A stretch of DNA of 64,000 nucleotides from positions 7,440,001 to 7,504,000 of the forward strand of contig JASJZC010000007.1 of NCBI GenBank assembly GCA_037178855.1, given 5' to 3'. This DNA comes from Oscheius sp. JU75 (taxonomy: Eukaryota > Nematoda > Chromadorea > Rhabditida > Rhabditidae). Of this stretch, positions 1 through 10,898 are shown in pieces. Below the pieces are notes generated by a model. That model ran no database searches and was not told where the DNA came from. It saw only the letters and a list, made by a program, of their open reading frames with translations. The translations under genes were made by a program, and so were the position numbers. The stretch's first letter is position 1. Each line of letters opens with the position of its first letter.

Positions 1-1196
1 AACTAGAGTTTAAACTCGAGATCAAAATTTTAATACGAGTTGTTCGACACTACCAACAATAAAACTACCGTAATCCTTTCGTTCCTTATTTCAAGGACTT
101 CTTGTTCAAGATCTTCAAAATTGAGGTAGGCGGTGAACACATGCCCTTTTCTCTAAATATGCTTGCTATTCATTGAGTGGTCGAAAAACATTCCATATAC
201 TTCAATTGCTCGATAGACCATGAACGTTTTTGAGATCATCCACGCCCCCAATTTGGTGAGATCATCACCAAAAGGCCGCTTTTTAGTTTCTAAGGATCAC
301 ATCTCAATTCGACGTCTGTACAGGCTAGAAATGATGGCAGACGCGTAAAAAAAAATGGGAATGTGTTTGTGCGAATTGAGTAGAAACATTTGTCCTAGTT
401 TACGCAGTATCAGAAGTACCTAGTTATCTAAGTTTAAATCTATCAATGGCTTGTTGTGAAGTCAAACAGGGAAAGCTAGGTACCTCTAGAAGGATTGTCT
501 TTGTGATCTGTTTTGTGAACAACTATTGTAAAAGAAGCGTTGAAGACTAAGATGTATTTTATGCCCTGTTGGTCGATCACGAACAGTATCGTCATTAAAC
601 ACAGACTCTATCATTCACACTGGAGCCAAAAAAAGTCAGACTGTCTTCACCATACCGCGCGCCCAGGCGCAGTTGTGACAGATGGCAACTTTTTTGCTCT
701 CTGCGTTGAAAGTTCGAATAAGTGCGTCTGTACGATTTCTCGTTATACCTACGTTGTTGTCATTTGAGTATGACGTTATTTCCCCCACCTTAATTTTGCC
801 GGGATAACAACATTAAATTGGGATCAAGACCTTCGAGAAGAAAGGCCTTGAATACGCGTTACATATGACACATATGGAAGACTGAGAGTCCTCGTCCTCA
901 TCCTAATAAATTCGTTCTTGTTCTTTCGAACCACGCTGGTCCTGCGTTTCATACTTTAGTAAATTACAAACTACAAATTACCTTTTATGAAGTTGAAACA
1001 TCATGTGCGGTAGTGATTATGATCAGGCTTCGAGTTCGCTACAATACAAAATACTTGTTAAATGAAAGCCAGTTTGATGTCACGCTACAGTATACCTCAA
1101 AGTATCTAATTGCGTATGTAAGTTCCCATGAGCACTGTAAAATAAATAAGGGGCGGAGCCGTAGATGAACTTAGAAGTAAAAAAGGCAAGGCCTAG
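1..1196. other. Upstream intergenic sequence, no gene seen
   Basis: No reading frame here has coding character, splice structure or a recognisable motif. The short open frames at 540-767 and 1080-1388 (minus) are low-complexity or overlap the lipase first exon. Confidence 0.5.
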
Positions 1197-1204
1197 TATA
1201 TAAA
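1197..1204 (+). promoter_or_regulatory. TATA box of the lipase gene
   Basis: The sequence TATATAAA lies about 30 bp upstream of the lipase ATG at 1233. That is where a TATA element would sit for a gene with a very short 5' leader. Confidence 0.5.
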
Positions 1205-1232
1205 GTCTCTCAGGTGGCTGTTTTCTCACTTC

Positions 1233-2458
1233 ATGACTATAATGTGGATGCTCTTGGCTCTGGCGCTGGCTCTTGGTGCTACGAGTCGCAAGATCAGTCT
1301 GGATGACAACCACCACCACCACTCTCATCATCATCACCACTACCATCATGAAGACAATTTTGGGCCTTTTACAGACAGTTTTGTGCACTTTTTGAACGAG
1401 TAAGTAGTTGTTCTACAATTGTTACATGCTTATTCAGAAATATGAACCGTTTCAAGTACGCACTAGACGCTTTCGCAACTTATGGGCAGACTGGAACCTT
1501 TGGTGGAAAACATTCCGAACAACAGTACATTCACAGAACCCCTGTTTTATTCATTCATGGAAACAGTGATTCTGCTCTCAATTACGGTGCTCCAGACGGA
1601 TCCAACTCTGGCTGGAACCGTCAGCTAGCCTACTTCAAAAGCAGAGGCTACAGCTTCGCCGAAATGTACGGTCTAACCTATGGAGATCGTACCCTTGCTC
1701 ACTCGTTCATGAGGTAGCAACCGCATGATTCCCGAGCCATGCTGTTTGTTCCAGATCTATCAACTGTAACGATCTCCTCGGACACCGAAAGTTTGCCGAG
1801 GCTATTTTGGAGTACACGGGTTCGTACGAATTGAATGTTGTTGCCCACTCGATGGGTGTTACGTATGCGCGTGCTCTTATACAAGGCGGCAAGGTAGGCT
1901 GCTCTTTCACTCTCTGAGACATCACGGTTTTAGCATTACCTGAATGGACAAGAGTGTGACGTTGGCGAGAGTTTAGCTGAACGGATTGAAACCTTAATAG
2001 CTATTTCATCAGCAAATTACGGAATGTGTCTTTGCGAAATGCATTCTCATTTTCCGGCGTGCAATGAGTCTGTTGGCTACTTTCCTGGAAAATGTTCTAA
2101 TGACAATAGCTGTCAGTTAGGAGATAATTGCAATGAGTATGCTGAGGGGTATTCGACAGTACTTCGACGATTAAATGATCAAGGAAAAGATGCTAACTTT
2201 GTTTTCAGTCTCTGGAGTTCAGGTGACCGAAATAACTACAGTAGCAAACTCGTTTTAGGTGATCAGATCATCGGTACTGGTGGAAACATGGTCCATGGTC
2301 GCCAGACGTCCCTCGTACCCCACTCGGACATGAACATTCATTTCTCTGGTCTGACTCATTTCGAAATGAAGACGGAAACCGTCAGTCAGCAGTACTACCT
2401 GCTGAAGCATCATACCCTACCCCGTAGCATGTACAACAATTCTGCTGAGCAGTTCTAG
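1233..2458 (+). CDS. Secreted class-2 triacylglycerol lipase (lips family)
   Basis: Four exons (1233-1399, 1438-1713, 1755-1893, 1934-2458) join in frame across introns of 38-41 nt to give about 368 residues. Residues 1-18 are a signal peptide. Residues 27-39 are almost all histidine. The core is the nematode Lipase class 2 fold: GGKH and RTPVLFIHGNSDSA (about 78-102) carry the oxyanion-hole HGN, AHSMG (about 178-182) is the nucleophile elbow with Ser180, and HSDMNIHFSGLTHFEMK near the C-terminus supplies the likely catalytic His. The expected role is extracellular or gut-lumen hydrolysis of acyl-ester lipids. The start was chosen because the ATG heads the signal peptide and lies 30 bp after a TATA box. 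The histidine run is unusual. The family call is secure; the substrate is inferred. Confidence 0.88.
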
Positions 2459-2538
2459 TCCTGTGCCCACGTTCTTTCCCTCTTTTAATCGAGCTTACGT
2501 TACGTGTGACATTGTGCAAATGACACCGAAGATCTCAT

Positions 2539-2544
2539 AATAAA
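2539..2544 (+). terminator. Poly(A) signal AATAAA after the lipase gene
   Basis: A canonical AATAAA lies 81 bp downstream of the lipase stop codon, on the same strand. Confidence 0.6.
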
Positions 2545-3554
2545 GTATATTTTGAACTGGAAAATGATTGATAAGGTGCAAATGAAAGGAATGCAAGCAG
2601 AATGATCATGGTAGAAACTGGAGTCAGCAGATCGTGTAAGTGGTAAAAACGGCCGCGTGAATCGGTCTTCGGTTTCGGTCACCCTTTTTCTACAGTCTAG
2701 ACGAGACCAAATACTTCTACAGAACTCAAAGTTTCAAAACCATTTTTTATCAGACAAAGTTGTCTTCCTCGCAGGATTCACATACCCTAGTTCAGGCGCA
2801 CTTCTAATCTTCCAAAAATGTTCTTGTTCGACCTCGATCAAGCCGTCTTATTAAAAACGTCACTTTCTATCCTCCGAAACCTTGTTGACTGCGGAAGTGG
2901 AATACATCAAGTAGGGAACAAAAATACTTCGGAATTCGTCAGTCTAAATCATCTTACGTCTTGTATCTTATCTTTCAGATTATCACAACATAGCCTTGAG
3001 CTTTATTATGAAAGTGGCTTCTAAGTTTTGTGTTCTGAGTTTTGTCCGAAGGATTAGTCGTCTTAAGCGACCTTATTAAGCTATGGTGGTCGTGGCAGAC
3101 TTAAAGAACCAACAGACAAATAGAAAAACACTTGATTTATAAATGTTGGAAAACATGAGCCTTGGTTTTGTGTACTTGCTACGTAAGTTATGCCCACTAA
3201 AGTGAACTACACAGTTTCGCTTGCAGAAGCAATTGGCACTAAAATTATCATAAGCAAGAGAGTAGAGCAAGTACATAAAGATAGCGGGGTAGAGTACGGT
3301 AGCCAGGTTTATAGACTAGAAGAAAAGACTGGACAAGTTCAACCAGGGTTAGAGCACAAACTGTTTACTCCGGCCAACAATTTTAATATACCATTCTTGT
3401 TAAACTGTTATTACTTAACTAGTCTTTTCCCAGAAAAATTTTGTATTCTCCATGCTTATCGTGTTTTTTGGTGTAAGGACCACCTGGTGTCTCCATGCGG
3501 CCAGGTTACCATGACGATATTCGGAAAGGGACTCGTAATAGCGCCAACCTATAA
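2545..3554. other. Intergenic, possible extra 5' exons
   Basis: One intron-like segment (3183-3226, GTAAGTT...TTGCAG) would join an ATG at 3143 to an open stretch from 3227. It cannot be carried into the TMEM237-like gene, because a TAA lies just before the ATG at 3555 in that frame. It may be a small separate gene, a 5' UTR or chance. Confidence 0.25.
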
Positions 3555-5265
3555 ATGACCGCCAACATTCGTCTTGTCTCTTCTCGCCTAACTGTAAGAT
3601 TTCCAATATACGTTCTAAATATTAAAAAGCAACCTCGTCCACTGCCTGCTTTGCGATCAACTGGAGTTCCTTTCAATTTCTCCCAGGATATTGAGGACAT
3701 CAGCGATGCTCCTCCTGAACATGTCCCTTTATCTTTAAAGAGGCTTGTCTTTTTCATGCTTCAAAACATTTCATAAATTATAGCCCTCAATCCGATGTAC
3801 AAGACGGAGCACCAAACTATGATGCGATTGCCCCCAGCCAGGAACGGCTCATCCAGGTTTAACTGTATTAAAGTTTGTTTTACAAAATTAGTTTTTCAGG
3901 AGTTGGGCGCGGATGATAATAGTGTTTCTATTGGGGAACTACCGTCTGTAAATGAGACAATACAAGCGGAAGAGCCAAGTGTAGTACCGTTGGGTGATCT
4001 GGTAGAGGTTACACCGAGACATTTAACAGAAGAAAAAGTTGCAGCTTTTTATGAAACCGTTAGGGTAACTTTTTTGTATCGATGTGGGCTGTGAAACTGA
4101 GTACTTAGCTAATTGAAGAACCTCTATGTTATGCTCACTTCAAGCTGTATTTTACAGAAAAGAATTGTCGTTCATCCACCGAAACCTAAAGAAGTAGTAC
4201 CTCCTGGTGGCTTGGACACTTTGTATTTTGAAAGACCAGGTGAATTCGCAAGTGTCGCTAGCATTCTTTTCAGGATATTTTGCCAAACGCTATCGAAGAG
4301 ACCTGAGAAAGAAGTCTCTCGATGAACATGCTCAAGCTATGCTCAAGTACAAGGACGCTGGAGTTGCCTTCTCTGTTCAGAACATGTTCCACAACTTTGC
4401 CCTCATCGTACAAGGTCAGATCTTCATATTCATAATGTTGACCCTCAAGTTTAAGGCTACTTATCTGGACTCTCGCTTGGGAAAGCTGTATTTGCAGTTC
4501 ATTTTGCCAACGAGGTTTTATTTTGAATCTGAGAATGTTTTCCCTCTCGTCGTCTCCTGTGACCACTTGTGTTCTAAAATCACGATTCAATTTCATGCCG
4601 TGTGAAAGGCCTATCTTTCGGCAAAGTTTAAAGATCAAAAAGTATATTTTCAGAAGATTCTTCTTGAACAATATCGTTACTTCAGTCTACCCGTTCATGT
4701 GGTCTTCGTTTTCGCGTTTAGTATAGCCTGTGTAGCCGCTTGTGACAGGTTCAGAATACTTCGTTTGAAGCCAAAACAATCAGGTTGGGATTCTATGGCT
4801 TTTCTTGGCGAGGATTCATGAAGACAATCAGGCACAGTGGCTTCCTGGGAGCCTTCCTTTGGGGCCTTGCTCTACTGAGCTCCCTTCTTTGCATGGAATT
4901 TGATGAAACCCTCTCTACTCGTCACGTAGGTGATCACAGACGTCATTAAACGCGAGACCTGTTCAGGAAAAAGCCGTCTTTCTTCCGAGCGACCTCCTTT
5001 TCTGGAAGATCTGCTGTGTCATAAGGGCCGTGTCTGCCGGAGCAGCCTGGTTGCTCCTCGCCCTGAAGCCCGAGGGAGATGAACTCGGTGACGCCATTCA
5101 TCGGTTTTGACGGATACCTTTTCAAAAAGTCATTCTTTTCTGTTTAGATCAGTTGACCTGGAAATGGAGTCGGAGAAGAGTCACAAGTCGGCTAGAAGAC
5201 ACCCAAGTAAAGAAGAAGAACCAAAACCGGAGGGAGGCGAGATCCCAACTGGAAAGACACAATAA
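3555..5265 (+). CDS. jbts-14: TMEM237/JBTS-14-like transition-zone protein
   Basis: About eleven exons give roughly 415 residues. Exons read clearly include 3555-3593, 3630-about 3740, 3784-3856, 3900-4064 and 4158-4239, then several to the TAA at 5263-5265. The N-terminal half is soluble, acidic and proline-rich. The C-terminal half has four membrane segments: a Gly-rich one (GGYLSGLSLGKAVFAVHFAN), one reading LPVHVVFVFAFSIACVAACD, one reading GFLGAFLWGLALLSSLLC, and one near IRAVSAGAAWLLLAL. A charged tail rich in K and E follows. The topology, length and the 'P-H-h...A-x-D-R' segment match TMEM237, a ciliary transition-zone protein linked in humans to Joubert syndrome. The junction near 3740-3783 is uncertain. 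The stop codon lies inside an AATAAA. Confidence 0.6.
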
Positions 5266-6874
5266 AAAAAGCTTTTTTTCTACTTTGGGCTTAAGTTGAA
5301 CAGCTGATAACAGAGTTCAATTACCACTGTAACCGACAGGAACAATGCCGTACTGAAATTTGACGCCCGCTTGGTCACCAAGACTTTAACATGACATTCT
5401 TTACAGCTGTTCCTTCCTGAACAAGAAAAAAAGCTGCTAATCCTGTCTGAAAATCAGTTCTTGATGACCGAATAGTCCAGTCTTTCAAAGTCATTTTTGC
5501 GTGTAATTGTAACATTATTTTCAGCTGATTGCGTTAGGTTCAGTGCAAATACTCGCAACATTTTTGGATCAGTTCTGCAAAAGTTGTGCGTTGTGCTGCA
5601 AATCACGTTTGCCTCATTTTGAAGCGTATGCACTCCGAGAAAGTCCCTCCAAAATGGGACAAAATTATCTCCTTCCAAAATCAGCATCTATTATGATACT
5701 TCTAAATCAAGGTGGAAAATTTTTTCGACTAGCACAAAGTTCCAAAGGGAGATGCTGGAGCAACGAGACGAGAGATAGCTGAGAGAGAGTTCTGCTCGGC
5801 AGTCCTTTCCATATTGATAAAGTTTTCTCATGGGAACGCTGTGCGATCTCGCGATTTTCGACATGGCCACTTGCTTAGGGACGTTCATCACAACGCGACA
5901 TTTAGTGGCTGCCAATAGGCTCAAATCATTCTTAACTTTAACGGCTTTTTCACAACTTCCCCCGGAGGACTCGATTTTCTCTGCCTCTTTTTGCTGTTCA
6001 ACAGGCCAATTTTGTAGACAGTTTTAGTGTTTATAATGTTCCTTGTCGAGTTCTTTTTTTGTTACTGGCACCTATATTCTCGTAGAATACATTGGCTATC
6101 CGTGAGCGGAAATCAAAACGCAAAGGTATTTGTGGTTCGGTGACCGTTTCCGACCTCTATATTCTTGAGCAACTCTCCAGATAACAGTCGGGTGGGGCAA
6201 CACTTTTCTGGTACTTGTTGATTTTTCAGTCCAGGAATGGGCAAGAAAAAGCTAGAAATTGGCGCATTCGAACAGTGTCAACCAGAAACATGAAACATCG
6301 CCTCGGTAAAACAAGTCAAATGGTCTTCAACCACTTGCTTTTCCTCCTCCGCATCCATCTCGATCAGCCTTTTTGACATTTCACTTTCCTTTCTTTCCCT
6401 CAAGACATCCTGATGTATGGGCAATTCAAATGACTCTCATTATGAATTCATCTCCTCCATTTTGAATCAAAAGCTTCACACCATTGTTCACCCTAAATCA
6501 TGTTTTTTTTTCGCTTAACAGTCCCAATTAATCTAAGGTAACAGGTGCTGCTCATCTTCTTAAAGCCTTTTTCCTCCACCAACTTGATAAATGGACAGCT
6601 GAGAACTGATTAATTGCACTCCACAAATTTTTGTCCTAATGTAACACAAATGTGTCTCCAAATATTCACGGAAATGAACCTGATCATAAAGTTAGTGAGA
6701 ACTGAATGATTGTTGTCGAAAGTGAAAACATTCCCCAATTTCGTTGTTTGGTATAAAGGCAAACTACACGGGTCCAATTTAAAGCGAACCCTTTAAATGT
6801 TTTGTTTTGAAATTCTCTGGTTTCATTTTATGATGACATCATAGCCGGTCTTTCAAATTCACTCCTAAATTTAG
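5266..6874. other. Intergenic; weak minus-strand coding-like stretches
   Basis: Two minus-strand open stretches have coding-like composition. One (about 6027-5691) contains EQQKEAEKIESSGG and a Lys/Arg-rich middle. The other (about 6442-6278) contains LRERKESEMSKRLIEMDAEE and ends in a stop. No start, splice chain or family could be recognised, so they may be exons of an unrecognised minus gene or relics. Confidence 0.25.
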
Positions 6875-9800
6875 AGACTGGGGCTCCAGCCAATCCATGG
6901 AACTACTCTAACCTCGGAGACCTGCAAAGTGAGTCATTTTGCTTCTTCTTTTCGGGGGAGCGTCTTTATGGGGTGCCATGACTTTATGTCGGATTTCACG
7001 ACACGAAGAATCATTGCAGACAGATGTCGGACACGCAAGTCTGGTGTCAAGTTCCATAGGATTTTCAAATTTTTATATTTTCTTGGAGACTGTTCGCCTA
7101 AAATTTAACTGGCAAACTTATTCATCTGGCTGCGATTCGTGCGGTCGAAACCTCAAAAATCCCTCCATTTGGCGTCTGCTCAAAATATCTGTGGCATGCT
7201 CCCCCAAAATACCACCCACTCTTTTTTGACTTTTGTCCAGCCAAGTATATCTATATGTGACTCGATTGCCAGCCCGTTTCGGACCTCATTATCAAAGGCT
7301 TCGCCCACCACAGAATAGTGTAGAGAGTGAGTGATAGAGAGAAGAGGGCTAGGCAACATGCTCCACCCCCGTCATCAAATCCGTCATTGTCCTCTTTGAA
7401 ATTACTCTAGTCATCTGTTACAAATTGTTCCGTTCGCATCACGCCTTTCACTTAAAGATGCTTGAAAGAGGCATAAAGTAAACCTAAAAGTTCAGTGAAA
7501 TGAGCAGCGCTTTAACCAGGTTAGAATCGGGAGACACCTCCTTCTTTCTGGCCCGTAGTTTCAGCGCAAAGTCTCATTAGAGAGGCAGCAAGAAACTGCC
7601 TTTATTCAACTCTACCACACGCTTCCCGGTCGTGTTCCTGTCCATTTTTAATCTCTTATATTCATGACGCTAAGATGATAGCTCCAATAAAAATGGTTCT
7701 CTCATTCTGACGTCCTCTTTTAACAGAATTAACAGGACACAAAACGCATTAGGACTTCTGAACATAGACGAGAAGCTTTCTGCCCTTCTCTTCAGTGAAT
7801 TTTTGCACTTTACATGGCATTTCGCGCTTGAATTGAAATGAATTCTGGGAGAGAGCTGTTTATTAACGGGACTTCTCAAAAGCCAAAAAGAATGTTTCAC
7901 TCAGTTAAAGTCCTCAGACTTTGTGAAATAGAGGAAGTTGATATCAAATTTCGGGCAGTTCTTGTTCCTTCAGGGCGGAGCATCACTACGTCTTGCTCGT
8001 TGGTGCTCTCCTCCTTGAGGGCGATGATCTGAGGTTCACACATGTTGCACTGTTTATACCTGCGCCCATATGGTCACCGTAGATGTTTAGTCTCAGTCTC
8101 TTTCTTAAGCTGGGGAGGACAGAACATCCCCCACACACTTCATGCCTGCGGGGCATCTGTCTGTCCAATGAACGTTGACCTTCCCACACCATTTTAATGC
8201 ATCCTACTTCCCGTAAAAAATTTTCCCCGTTTTTCGCTTCAAAACAAAAAACGAGAACTCTTTAATGGTCATCTTTTCCAACGCCTCTTAATTATCAAGC
8301 TTCTCTTTCCAGTGGATGAAGCCGTGGTGGACACGGAATACATGATGACGGTACCTTATCCTGAAGAATGCGAAAGCTCTCCATCGTTAGACAGACTGAC
8401 GGAGAACGGAATCATCGAATTCATCAATTTTACGGGATGTCTTCCTCAAGTGGGTTTTTCAAGAGGCCCCTTCTAAAAAGTCGCAACTTGCAGTGTGGAG
8501 TATGTGAACATTCGCTTAAAGAGCAGCATTATGTGATATACAATCTGATTCTCAGTGGAATGATTCTTCCACTTATTGGTTTCCTTGGTCTTATCGGCAA
8601 TGGATTATCCGCCTTCGTCTATAGTCGGCCTGGTGAGGAACATATGTGTCTGAGCGCGATCTCTTTCTGTCAAAGTAAAAAAAAACGGCTGCATATTTTG
8701 TGCTCCGAAGATCAAGAGTCTGACCTTGATAGATATCTTTCTTACCTCAGCTGTTACTTCAAGACCGAAAAAATGAGTCAGATTCGTTTTGGTGTTCTTG
8801 CGGACCAGAACCCTAAGGGAATTGTTTCTGGGACATAACCTCGTTTATCAAGGCGACAACCGCAGAAGCCACGCGGAGACAGAAGAATGACAAATAACTA
8901 ACTAAACGATTTTCCAGAGATGCGATGTTCCACCAATATCTACTTGTGCTGCTTGGGCTGTTCGGACAGTGCCGTGATCTTCACAGGCATTTTTTTGTTC
9001 TTCGTGGACAGCGTGAGAAAGTTCTCACTCAACTTGACGAGGATTTTTGGAGTAAAAAGTGTCAATTTTAATCAAAAATTTGGATTTCAGGTCTTATCTC
9101 CAGTCGTTTATCCAATGGGCATGACTGCACAGACCTGTTCCGTCTACTTTACAATCTTCGCAGGATTCGACTGTTTTGTTCAGGTAAGAAAAACGTTTGC
9201 TTGAAACAAATTTTGGCCAGGTCTGTCTTCCCGAGCCGGCCAAACGCTTCATGAGCAAGTCAAAAGTTCTCGGCGGCTGTATTCTCTTCGTCATTCTGTT
9301 CTCAATTATCTACAATATTCCTCACTGCTTCGAGGTTAAAACGTTTGTCCTTTTTACAAGCTCGAACCTCAGGCAATAGTGATAGACTGCTATCACGAGG
9401 GTTTCGGAGGTCATTCGTGGGAAGTTTGTCCCGAGCCCATGCGTTTCAACGAAGTGTAAGTAGACGAAAAACGCTGTTATGCCTTTCCGATTCCAGATAT
9501 CAGACAGTTTACTACAAGTACATGTATGCCGTCTTCTTGGCAGTTGGTCCCTTGATCATTCTCGTTGTGTTAAACACATTTATCATTGGTAGACTTTCTT
9601 ATAACTTTCTTTTAGTAAAATTATTCAGGAGCTTCCATTTTTGGAGCGGGTGGTCAAAGTGCCGGAGACACAATTTCTTTAGTATTTAATCACTTTTCGC
9701 CAAGGTAATCATGTTTTCAGATTCTGGTAGTACTGTTGTTCATCGCTTGCAACGTAGCTGCCCTTCTGCTCAATACTTTCGAGGCCCATATTGAAGAATT

Positions 9801-10109
9801 AATAGGCAACAAGATCAACTACATCGTCGATTTGTCGAATCTCCTTGTGGTTTTCAATTCAAGGTACCTAACTTTTTAGAACTTTACACAACCTGTTTTT
9901 GCAGCTTCAACTTTGTGATCTACTTCACTTTCTCTCCAAGTTTCTCCGCCACTTTGAAGAAATACTTTACGGACAGACCATTGAAATCAGAATGTGTCGG
10001 TTCGGGTCTGCCGGTGTTGGTCGCGAGCGAGAAGAGCAGTCGTTCCAAATTGTGCAAGGACACTCTGGGACGACTGCTTTCAGCAAGCCAACCCGAGGTG
10101 CTCATTTAA
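6875..10109 (+). CDS. Class A neuropeptide GPCR, FMRFamide-receptor type
   Basis: Ten exons join in frame: 8313-8449, 8494-8632, 8918-9051, 9091-9183, 9221-9334, 9373-9455, 9497-9588, 9629-9681, 9721-9863 and 9905-10109. A likely N-terminal exon (6875-6928, with an NYS glycosylation site) joins them across a 1.4-kb intron. Seven membrane helices are visible. TM1 has the GNGLSAFVY signature. TM3 ends FDCFVQVCLP where DRY is usual. Extracellular loop 2 carries paired Cys residues (DCYH...VCPEP). TM7 ends SSFNFVIYFTFSPSF, the N-[FI]-x-x-Y form common in FMRFamide receptors. A 60-residue Ser/Lys-rich tail follows. The product should be a plasma-membrane receptor for an RFamide-like peptide. The first exon and true start are not resolved. 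Confidence 0.8.
6929..8312 (+). other. Large first intron of the peptide GPCR gene
   Basis: The donor GTGAGT (6929) and acceptor TTTCCAG (8306-8312) bracket about 1.4 kb with no convincing exon. Every other fully read intron of this gene but one is about 37-44 nt. The exception is 8633-8917. Confidence 0.45.
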
Positions 10110-10898
10110 GGTGCGATTTCTTCCTCTGTCTCTCTCGGGGGATTGTGTGGGTGTGAATGTGAATTGGTCTAGGGAGGATGTTTACAGGTTTGGAGCTAAA
10201 CTAATTGGATGTTTTTCAGAGTCAAGAGCTTACGTGAATCTCAGCAACAACATTGTGATATAAACGATACCTGTTACTTTTAATATGTAAAAAATATAAA
10301 GTTTTATGGCAAATAGCCTTGAAGTGGTTCCAAGTTATCATGCGCACAGTTAGTGAAGGTTCAAGTTAACCGTGACTGTGAAATACAACGCAATGTTTAA
10401 ATGAAAAATTTGACCAGCTAATGTGGCTATTTGTTCGCCTTTTTGCTTGAACGTACGCGATACGCAACCGCTTGACTTTTCCATTGCTTCTAAAGTCGAA
10501 AATCGACTTAGAAGCTAAAACTTTCTCAAATCTAAATGTTTAGTAATAATATTCGTGCCAAAAGTGACTTGTTAATGCGGCTTCTATTAAAACTAGTAAG
10601 GTTCTAAGACCGTTTTACCCTCAGAACAAATATTGATCTAACCGCGCCCCGCTGCTAAAGCACCTATTCAGCGTCGCTTTTCATAAACAAATCATGCCTA
10701 TATTGGTATATAATGTGCCCTTTTTATCTACTCTTTTGTGTAAACATATAAATTTAGTTCGAACAAATGAAAACATCAAGCTAACCTTTGTTTGTGGTCC
10801 ATTTTAAGTCCGAAAGTAGCTCTTCTATGGTAGCTTTCGTTCATCTTGGTTTCTTATGTTCTTTTCATATTTTATATGCCCGGTTCCAGTGATTAACC
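10110..10898. other. Intergenic, AT-rich
   Basis: This holds the GPCR 3' flank and the sec-15 promoter region. No coding frame, repeat or structured element was recognised. Confidence 0.5.

Noticed and set aside
3143-3558. Extra N-terminal exons for the TMEM237-like gene
   Set aside because: A TAA directly precedes the ATG at 3555 in frame, and the length from 3555 (about 415 residues) already fits the family.
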